Below are positions 56,442 to 64,000 of a DNA stretch of 64,000 nucleotides, piece after piece. Every line of letters starts with the position of its first letter. Positions within the stretch are counted from its first letter, which is position 1. Source of the DNA: Chlorella sorokiniana (Eukaryota > Chlorophyta > Trebouxiophyceae > Chlorellales > Chlorellaceae); contig CP084614.1 in the NCBI GenBank assembly GCA_025917655.1, forward strand, positions 1,798,001-1,862,000, given 5' to 3'. The position numbers and the translations under genes are program-made. The notes below the pieces were generated by a model. That model ran no database searches, was not told the DNA's origin, and saw only the letters and a list, made by a program, of their open reading frames with translations.

Positions 56442-58273
56442 TCACCAACTGGCAGGGAAGAAGGCAGCAGGGGCCGTGGCGGCCCCCTGGGCGGACGTTG
56501 AGTCGGGTCCAGTCCGCCGCTGGAAGAGGCTCCACAGCTCGTCGTCCTGCAAGTCCCAGCCCCGCCGCAGCTGCGCATCCTCCTCAGCACCCTGGGGCGT
56601 CGCTCGCTGAGGCGCGACATCCAGGGTGGGTTCCAGCTTCACGGGGGGCACAGCCGCTGGCAGCCCCGCTGCCGGTTGTGCTGCGGCGCTGTGCGGCGAC
56701 AGCAGGCCCATGTAGGCTGACAGGCCAAGCAGCTCGGCCTCGCTGGGCACCGCCAGCAGCTCGGGTGCCTGCCAGAAGGGGGTGGGGGTGGTGGGGAGAG
56801 TTTGAGGCCTGCTGAGGCTGCCCATGCACGTTCGGCGTAAGCAGCTAAGCACCTGGCCAGATGCCAGGCCCTGCAGGACCGCCGGCAAGCTGGCGGCAAC
56901 ACTGCACAGCCCCTGAATCTCGCTCACCACCAGATCCAGCTCGGCAGCGCTGAAGACTTCTGAGGAAGAGGGCAGCCTGGGGATGGGCAGCGGCGCCGAG
57001 TGCATCCGCACGTTGGCCGCTGGCTGCTGCTGCTCAAAGGGCGAGCAGCGGAAGAGGGCCTGGCGAGAGGTGGCGGACGCGGGGCTGTGGGCCAGCGGGA
57101 CCGCAGCCAGCGCTGCGCCCGGCACCTGGTGCCGGGCCACGGCGTGCTGCCAGCCTGGCGGGGCGGCTGCTGCCGCTGCAGCTCCACCATCACGATGATG
57201 GGCTGCCCCTGGCCAGCTGCTACTGCCCTGCCTGCCGCGATAGGAAGCTGCTGCGGCAGGGCCGCGGCGTGGAAGGCGCTGATGGGCGTGCCCCGCCGGT
57301 GCTGCGGGGAGGCCAGGGGCTGCCAGTAGCCTCCCGAGGAGGCGGCGGACAGGTTGCCGGACAGCACCGCCGACAGGTTTGAACCCTCCTGCCCCTTGAT
57401 CAGCAGCTGCTGCTGCTGCTGCTGATGCTGGGCTGTAAGAGGGGCAGATTCGGGCTGCGTGTGGCCCTGCTCCGCCACTTGGCACCTGCCCGGCTGCACA
57501 TCGATCAGCGGCTCAACAGCACGGCTGCCTTCTGAGCTCCCTCCCGACGCACTGCAAGGAGAGGCGGTGTTGCTGCGGGTGGCGACGGTAGCGCCGCTGC
57601 AGCGGCCTTCCTGCCGCTGCTGGTGCGCTTGCACAGCCGCTGGCACTCCTCGCGATCCTCCCTCTCCGCTAGCTGCCGCTGCCGCTTGCGCTGCCGCCGC
57701 AGCAGCAGGCTCTCCTGGCAGCTGCGGCGGTCGCCGCTGAACTGGTCTATGGTGTGCAGCCTCGCGCACTGGAGGCAGAAGCGCCAGCAAGTGCCGTCGT
57801 CGGCTACGATGCGCAGCGAGCGGCGGTGCTCTGGGCAGATGCGATGTACCTGCAAAGCAGCAGCACACATGCCGGCAACCTTGCCTCCCTCCTTCCATGG
57901 AAGCGCGTCAACTGAAAGAAAGGGAGACGAGGTCTTCTTGTGCTGGCACCTGACCCACCTGGTTGTAACTGCGTCGCAGTTGCTGGGTGCAGCCCTGCAT
58001 GCGACAAACCAGCGGCGCGCCCTGCCGCCGCCCAGGCTGCGGCCGTGCTGGAGGTGCGGCGGCGGTGAGGGCGGACGAGCGCGAAGCGTCATCCCCGCCC
58101 TTGGTAGCCTCCATTTCAGCCGGAGGCTCCCGATCACACATTTCTGCGTCATTGGGAATCACAGTGCCGAGTGTGTGCCGATGCTTGAACTTGCGGTCCG
58201 GGGCTCCGGGGCCAGGCAACTGCGAGGGCTGGAGGTCCAACAGCTGAATCATACGTGCCCTGATGTTGTGCAT
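56442..58273 (-). CDS. SBP-box transcription factor, tandem copy 2
   Basis: Paralogue of the gene at 53784-55212. The ATG at 58273 begins MHNIRARMIQLLDLQPSQLP. The SBP domain is again split by an intron: GAPLVCRMQGCTQQLRRSYN Q, then VHRICPEHRRSLRIVADDGT, CWRFCLQCARLHTIDQFSGD, RRSCQESLLLRRQRKRQRQL. All eight zinc-ligand positions are filled. The long middle is rich in Gln, Ser and Pro, with a QHQQQQQQLL tract, and continues through PSSSEVFSAAELDLVVSEIQ and GLCSVAASLPAVLQGLASGQ. The last exon gives ELLAVPSEAELLGLSAYMGL, VKLEPTLDVAPQRATPQGAE and WDLQDDELWSLFQRRTG, stopping at 56442. Two single-base breaks fall in the middle region (between about 57650 and 57540, and near 57110). The VKLEP motif resembles a SUMOylation site. 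Confidence 0.88.
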
Positions 58274-59127
58274 ATCTCAAAAAGAGGCGCGGCAACCGCA
58301 GCGGACCTCTTGAGAGTAGGCCGGGGGTGAGGTCAGCGAAGAGGCTGTTCGGAGCACTGCTGGGACCCTCACGCTCGTCGAATCGGGGCTTGAGAGCGAC
58401 CGCTAACTTCAAGACTGAGATTTGGAGGTGGAGGAGTGCACCCGGCGGGCGGTGGCCTTCCTGCGCTTGAGCTTTGTGGCCGAAGGAGTGGTCACTTAGG
58501 TTGCGGCCTGTTGCTCAATTTTGGAAGACGTGTTTCCTACATAGGACGTGGTAGGCCCCGCCGCTGGCGGTCCGGACGCTGACCTGGGGCAAGCCTCATG
58601 CTGAGACCTCAGCGTAAGCCCAGAACCCATGCCAGCGCTGCGGGCAGCCAGGCGTTGCGGCGGGCAGGAAACGTCCACCAATGCACACCACATTGCGGCA
58701 GTTGATATCTGTCAAAGGAGCATAGTGGCAAGGAGGGACTGCAGCTTGCAGCTTGATGCACAGGGCGACCAGCGAGGGTGCGCCAGGCGGGGACGGCTTC
58801 TCGCAATTACCTCTTGCAAGGATGAGGGCAAGCGGTTGGAAGCGGCGGCGGAAATATGCAGGCAACCAGAAGGAATGAAACGCCCTGCCACCGCTGTACC
58901 GCAACGCTCCTGCGGGCGTGACCAGGCGCGCTGCGGCGAGATAGCCAGGGCGGTGCGTGGCCGGAAACTGTTTCTGCTGCCGAATAGGAGGGGCCCGGCA
59001 GCTGGCAGCATATCACACAACCTAGGCCAAGTAGGTGTGATCCTTGCATATGCTGCTGGGGCGAAGCACAGTCCTAGCATCAAAACGTGGCAGCAGCAAC
59101 CAATCGCAGGCCCCTCCGCCACGCTGC
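58274..59127. other. Intergenic, no firm gene
   Basis: The promoter side of SBP-box copy 2 and the 3' flank of the MFS gene, both on the minus strand. A short plus-strand reading near 58420-58498 (LEVEECTRRAVAFLRLSFVA, then a stop) looks protein-like but has no visible context, so I do not call it. Confidence 0.4.
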
Positions 59128-61643
59128 TCAGCTGCTCCGCTCCTCTGAGCTGGGCAGCAGCGGCACATCGGGAGAGGCCGCGCGGCCGCCGCTGCTGCTC
59201 CACTGCTGCTGCCCCGTCTCGTCTGCGAACTCCTCCGGGCTGTCGTCGCCGCCCTCTGGCGGCGCCACCACACGCGATAGTCCACCGCTGCCGCCGCCTT
59301 GGCGGCGGCCACGCCGTACGCCGCCGCGCTCAGCAGCAGCAGGCCGCTGGCAATGGACATGCTGCAGCGCGGGGCGGCAGGCGGCGCACGCGGCCAAGCA
59401 TGTGCTCAAATCGCTGCTGGCGCAAGGTGCCAGGGTTGGACGCGCTTGCCCCCGTTCGCCCCACCCACCGCGGCGCTGGCTTTCCACCTGCCCTCACCTG
59501 GCACGCCAGTCCTGCAGCGCCCCCTGCAGCACGCCCAGCAGCGGCGGGCTGGGCACGTCGCCCAGCACGTGGATGGCCACCACCGACATGCTCATCGCAA
59601 AGGGGCGCAGCGACGTCGGCACGCTCCACATGCACACCGCGTTGCTGGGGGCCTGCGGGCGGGGGATGGGGGCGGGGGGGGCGGGGGCAGAGGCGCTCTC
59701 AACCACAGCCGGCGATGGGCAGGAAAGCGGGGCGGTTGGCAGGCAGGCGAGGCGGGCTGGCCACCTGGCAGCAGGCAGGCAGGCAGGCAGTGTCGCAAAG
59801 CTGCGCGCCGCCCGCAGGCGCACCTGGCCCAGCTGGGCCTACCTGGCTCACAAACATGGCCAGCTGGGCCGCTGCAAAGACGAGGGCGAAGAGGGCGAAG
59901 GACGCGGCGCAGGCAAAGGCGGCCACGGCGAGGAGCGCCCCCGCCGCCACGCCCAGCGTGCACAGCAGCAGCGCGTTGCGCATGCTGCTGCCCATGGCGT
60001 CCAGCAGAGAGCCGCCCGCCAGCGTGCCCAGCGTGCCTGCACCCGGGGAGGCGGGCGGACGCCCAGGAACAACGACATCAACGACATGCTGCTAGAAAGG
60101 TGCTCCAACCGTGCCATGTGCGGGCGGCAGCTCAGGCGGGATGCTGCATCGGCGCTCGGCGGCGCAGCCGGGAGACGCCCACCCAACCCCCTGCCGTGCT
60201 GCGCTGTGCTGCGCTGTGCTATGCTGGCCTGTGCTGCGCTGTGCATGCGTTCTCACCGGTGAGCACCGTGATGGCGCCAAAGGTGAGGTCGGCACGCTCC
60301 GGCGCGATGGCAAACACCTCCCGCCCCGCCTTGGGGCCGTAAAAGGCAAAGGTGCCCAGCACAGCGGTGTACACAGTCATGCCTGCCACAGCCCACAGGT
60401 AGACCGGGTGCGCCGCCAGCACCCGCGCGTCCGCCACAACCGCGCGCAGCGCCCCCGCAGCCGCGCGGCCAGGTCCGCGCCGTCCTGACCGCCGGCAGGG
60501 GGCCTGCCGCCCCAGCGGCGCCGCTGGCGCGCAGCGCGATGGGCGGCGCCCGCAGGCAGAAGAGCACAAAGGGCAGCATGGCGGCTGCCTCCAGCAGGAA
60601 AGCTGCACGCCAGCCCAGCGTGCTGCCCACTAGACCGCCATAGATGTAGCCCAGAGCATAGCCTGGTGAGTTGGGAGTGGGAGGGCAGCAGGGATGGCTG
60701 GGCACAGGCACGGGAGGCAGCTCCAGCCGCAGCGGCATGCTGGAAGTCAAAGGCGACGCAGCTGTGCAGCGCCAGCCAGGAGGGCTCGCCTGTGGGTATG
60801 CAGCAGTAGAAGGCACCCAGCCACAACGTTTTGCGCTCGGCAGGCGCGTTGTCGTCTGCAGCCGCATGCATGGGGGCGGGTGGGCGTTTGCGGAATGGAA
60901 AGAGGCAGCCCCGAGCTGCAAGCAGTGAGGGACGCCACCGGCGGGCACCCCACCTATGAAGGGCGCCGCAAGCGCCACGAACGACGCCTCGCCCACGCCC
61001 ACTGCCATGCGGCACAGCAGCAGCACGGCGAAGCCGGGGCCAGGCCGCAGCCGGCGGCGGCCGCCGTCCACACAGCCAGGCCCAGGCCGATCAGGCGGAA
61101 GGCATTGTGGTGCTTGGAGGCCTCAGCAAAGATGGGTGAGGATGCCAGCAGGCCAACCATAAAAGCCGCCGGCAGCAGCCCATCCTGCAGCCAGCGTTCC
61201 ATGGGGCAGCCAGTCGGCAGCAGGCCCCCTGAAGTCAGGCCAGCAGTGATCACTTACCGGCACCGGCGCCGCTACTGCGTCCCACCCCACCCCTACGGCA
61301 CCTTTGGCGGCGCACCTGGAACAGGGACAGCTCGAAATCGCCCTGGATGCCAGAGGATGGGTGCTCAGCCGTGGCTGACGCGCCGTTGACGCCGTTTGAC
61401 GCAATCATGCCTGCAGGCGGGGGCGCTGCGCATGGTCTGGCGGGCAGAACACCCGGGCAGGAGTGGGGCTGCCAGTGCCGCTGTCCTGCAGCACCCACCG
61501 CAGTAACTCGTCTCACCTCGGTCAAGGTAGATGAAGAGGCACATGAGGCAGAAGAGCAGCAGCAGCCGGCCCGGAGTTGCCCATGATGGGTTGGCCTTGG
61601 GGGGGCCGCCCGGAGCCCCATCAACAGGGAGGGACACAGGCAT
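59128..61643 (-). CDS. Spinster-type MFS transporter
   Basis: A major-facilitator membrane transporter similar to spinster proteins, proposed to move sphingolipids or lysolipids across membranes. The ATG at 61643 begins MPVSLPVDGAPGGPPKANPS. Then LLLLFCLMCLFIYLDRG, MIASNGVNGASATA, GIQGDFELSLFQ, DGLLPAAFMVGLLASSPIFA, FRLIGLGLAVWTAAAAGCGL, LLLCRMAVGVGEASFVALAA, DDNAPAERKTLWLGAFYCCI, YALGYIYGGLVGSTLGWRAA, HPVYLWAVAGMTVYTAVLGT, FAFYGPKAGREVFAIAPERA, GTLGTLAGGSLLDAMGSSMR, FAMSMSVVAIHVLGDVPSPP and SMSIASGLLLLSAAAYGVAA. The blocks IASNGVNG, GIQGDF, VGVGEASF and DDNAP are hallmarks of the spinster group. An acidic tail (GGDDSPEEFADETGQQQ) stops at 59128. Several frame breaks interrupt the reading, including one before that tail. 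Introns contain G-rich and GCTGT-type repeats. Confidence 0.9.
59653..59690. repeat. G-rich intron tract with quadruplex-type runs
   Basis: Four or more closely spaced runs of five to eight G on the plus strand, within an intron of the MFS gene. On the coding strand it is a C-rich polypyrimidine-like tract. Confidence 0.7.
60195..60244. repeat. Imperfect GCTGTGCTGC tandem repeat in an intron
   Basis: About five imperfect copies of a ten-base unit in an MFS-gene intron. A separate GGCA repeat lies at about 59767-59790 in another intron of the same gene. Confidence 0.75.
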
Positions 61644-62144
61644 GACGGCTGCGTGGTTGAGCCGACTGCAACAATTGAGCCCTGATATGGGCACCGCTCA
61701 CACGGTCATGACGGCTTGCATGGTTGGAGTAGGCAGGCCACTTGAAAGGCAAGCCAAGTTCTGGCAGAGTGACGAGCGTTCTACGGCAGGGGGAAGCGGC
61801 GGGAGACACGGATATCGGTGGCTCGACGTTGGCTGGGAGCGCCCCGACACTTTCGCAAGGCTCACAATGAAGATGGACACAGCTATTGCTTCTCCCTGCA
61901 CTTTTCAGCACAAACCGATCCCGCTCCCAACCTGGTGAGTCTGCACGAGACGACACAGCTGACGAGACAGAGCCAATTTCGAAGAGAAGCAGCACTGATC
62001 AAAGCAACCAACCCGTGCGTAAGCCCACGGGACGACCAACTTTGTACAGCCCCTGTCCCGCAATGTTGGGTCGCTGCTGGCCGCATTGCATTGAGCTCTT
62101 TAGTTTTGATTTGTGGTACTCTAAGTGGACATCAGTGCAGCCAA
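61644..62144. promoter_or_regulatory. Divergent intergenic region, likely bidirectional promoter
   Basis: 501 bases between the MFS transporter (minus) and the GHMP kinase (plus). It is AT-richer near the GHMP start. No specific element was recognised. Confidence 0.4.
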
Positions 62145-64000
62145 TATGGCCACCTTAGAAGGACCTGACTTGCAAGCTGTGCGGGGCGAGGAGCACTTCG
62201 AACTCTTTGTGCCTGGCCGCCTCTGTTTGTTCGGCGAGCACAGCGACTGGAGCGGTGCTATGCGCAAGTGAGGCCGGCGGCAAGCTCCCGCCAACCGCCG
62301 CTGCTCCCAACCCCGCTCGTCACAGGCGCTTGAGTGTTGCTTCCTGGTGCGAGCGCAGGTACAACCCGGCCATTGTTCCAGGGCGTACGATTGTGGTGGG
62401 CACCGAGCAGGGGCTGTACGCGCGTGTGCGGTCGCTGGAGCAGCCCGTGCTGCGCCTGCGCTCCACCCGAGACGACGGCTCGACCCTGGAAACCGAGCTG
62501 CCGCTGGACGCAGATGCGCTGGCCCAGGTGCGGCCCAAACAGCACAAAGAGCAGCGGCGGCGCAATGGTTGCAGCGAAAGGCACAGGGCAGCAGCCTGAC
62601 ATCAGTTGTCCCAGAGGCGCCTGAACCGACCATGGTCCCCGGTGGCCTCCACCGCTTCTGCCTGCAGGAGGCGCAGGCGGGGGCTTCTGGTCGTACGCAG
62701 CGGGCACAGCGTACCGCCTGCTGGTCGACTTTGGGGTTGGCGGCCTGGCCATCGACAACTACCGGCAAGGCGCCGCGTGGCCCCCACGCTGCCGCCTGCC
62801 AGCCAAACCACCGCCGACGGCTCAACGCAGCTGCACCCGGCAGCGCACTCCTGCGCTGACCGCCTGGCCGCGTCCCCCCCCGCTGCTGCCCGCCTGCGTG
62901 TCGCGCAGGACCACGCTGCCTCTGAAGAAGGGCCTGTCGTCCTCGGCGGCGCTGTGCGTGCTGGTGGCCCGCGCCTTCTCCCGTGCCTACGCGCTGCGCC
63001 TGACCACACGCGGCGAGATGCAGTACGCGTTTGAGGGGGAGCGGCTGACGCCCTCACAGGTGTGGCGGGGGCGCAGGGCGGCAACGTGCGGGGCACGCCG
63101 CCGCTGTGGCGGCTGGGAAAGGCAGTAGGGGCGGGGGCGCGGCGTGCGGCGTGTTGGGTGCTGGGCCCCAGGGCCGCCACGCGATTCCTTCTAGCATCCC
63201 CCAATCGCCCTGCACCCGCACCCCTTTCCCTGATGGGCCCCCTCCCAACCCCAATGCAGTGCGGCAAGATGGACCAGGCGTGCGCCTTTGGCTCAACCCC
63301 GGTGCTCATGACGTAAGACGAGGTCGCACTGGACCACTCAGATATTGTGTTTAAAGCTCAGCAACTTGTTCGTGGCAAGCAGTCTGTGACCCCCTCGCGT
63401 CTCGCAGGTATGACGGCGACGTGCTCAAGGTGCAGGGTGTGTCGGTCGGCGCCCCCTGCACCTCCTCCTCGTCGACCTGGCTGCCGCCAAGGACACGGTG
63501 GCCATACTGGCCGCGCTGCAGGCGGGTGGCGGCGGCCCGCTGGCTGCCATGTCTCAAGGCCGGGCAGGGAGAGTGTGCCGGCGGCGGCGCTTTTGAGCAG
63601 GGCTGGCACCCTGATCGAGGGGTCGGGGCTGCGCTGCATGCACGGCCCACCTCCTCCACATTTTAGACGTGGGGCAACAACCCCTTCGTTTGCCTGCTGC
63701 TGGCGCTGCTGACGCCCACCGCCTGCGCGCCTCCTGCCCCGCCGCCCGCCCGCAGGCCGCCTTCCCGCACCCGGCCACCGACGAGCACCGCGCCTGCGTC
63801 GAGCTGCTGGGCGCGCTCAACGCAGACATCACGCGGCGCGCGCTGGCGCTGATGGCGGCGGGGGGACGCGCCCGCCCTGGGCGCCCTCATGACCGAGGCG
63901 CAGCGCCTGTTCCGGCAGCGGGCCGCGCCGCTGTGCCCCTCCCAGCTGGCCAGCCCGGTGCTGCACGCCGTGCTGGCCCACCCGCCCATCCAGCCGCACA
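62145..64000 (+). CDS. GHMP-family small-molecule kinase, C-terminus outside window
   Basis: A galactokinase/mevalonate-kinase-fold enzyme; the sugar or other substrate is not deducible. The ATG at 62145 begins MATLEGPDLQAVRGEEHFEL, FVPGRLCLFGEHSDWSGAMR with the sugar-kinase-like signature, YNPAIVPGRTIVVGTEQGLY, RSTRDDGSTLETELPLDADA, GGFWSYAAGTAYRLLVDFGV, GGLAIDNYRTTLPLKKGLSS and SAALCVLVARAFSRAY with the ATP-binding GLSSSAA motif. Then RGEMQYAFEGERLTPSQ, CGKMDQACAFGSTPVLMT, YDGDVLKV and FPHPATDEHRACVELLGALN. The arrangement resembles bacterial and algal GHMP kinases of unassigned function rather than canonical galactokinase. Single-base breaks occur in G/C runs at about 62686-62690, 63452-63457 and 63859-63864. 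Two introns use GC donors (62765 and 63522). The gene runs off the right edge. Confidence 0.88.

Noticed and set aside
58420-58498. A protein-like plus-strand reading (LEVEECTRRAVAFLRLSFVA)
   Set aside because: It is too short, with no start, no upstream exon and no recognisable family. It was left as a note in the intergenic entry.
58629-60095. A 488-codon plus-strand open frame
   Set aside because: It lies mostly antisense to conserved spinster-transporter exons and has Arg/Pro/Ala-rich composition typical of GC-rich shadow frames. No domain is visible.
1-64000. CRISPR arrays, rRNA genes and bacterial operon structure
   Set aside because: Nothing resembling regular spaced repeats, rRNA conserved blocks or Shine-Dalgarno-linked gene series was seen. 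The genes are spliced and eukaryotic.

Overview
The window is nuclear DNA of a green alga. It is very GC-rich and densely packed with multi-exon genes. Introns are short, with clear GT-AG (occasionally GC-AG) borders. The chlorophyte polyadenylation motif TGTAA lies downstream of many stop codons. Several families point to Viridiplantae: two SBP-box transcription factors, an At4g39970-type chloroplast HAD hydrolase, a beta-carbonic anhydrase and spinster-type transporter, and a hydroxyproline-rich wall-type protein. A Chlorella-like trebouxiophyte is my best guess; this is inference from composition and gene content.

Layout, left to right (strand): unrecognised protein running off the left edge (-); secreted LamG-domain glycoprotein with a proline-rich linker (-); At4g39970-like HAD hydrolase (-); Raf-like protein kinase (+); beta-carbonic anhydrase (+); two tandem paralogues of an unrecognised membrane protein (-,-); coiled-coil protein (+); BTB/POZ protein (-); erythromycin-esterase-like protein (+); Mo25/CAB39 (-); isobutyryl-CoA dehydrogenase-like ACAD (-); degenerate HAD-like plastid protein (+); isochorismatase-like hydrolase (-); weak hypothetical gene (+); IFT54/TRAF3IP1-like protein (+); formin (+); F-box-like protein (-); DUF1365 protein (-); membrane-anchored calcineurin-like phosphoesterase (-); prolyl 4-hydroxylase with ShKT domain (+); two tandem SBP-box factors (-,-); spinster-type MFS transporter (-); GHMP kinase running off the right edge (+).

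The genes do not form an operon or an obvious pathway cluster. Neighbourhood signals are two tandem duplications, several short divergent intergenic regions that are probably bidirectional promoters, and convergent pairs with facing TGTAA signals. Themes include the cell wall and secretory pathway (LamG protein, prolyl hydroxylase), cytoskeleton and transport (formin, IFT54), signalling (Raf-like kinase, Mo25) and mitochondrial valine breakdown (ACAD).

A property of the sequence matters for any reader. Most genes carry one or more single-base frame breaks, nearly all in the minus-one direction and mostly within short G or C runs, in the middle of well-conserved domains. This looks like residual consensus error of the assembly rather than biology. 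Coding spans below are therefore genomic extents of genes, from inferred start to inferred stop, and exon borders are read by eye.
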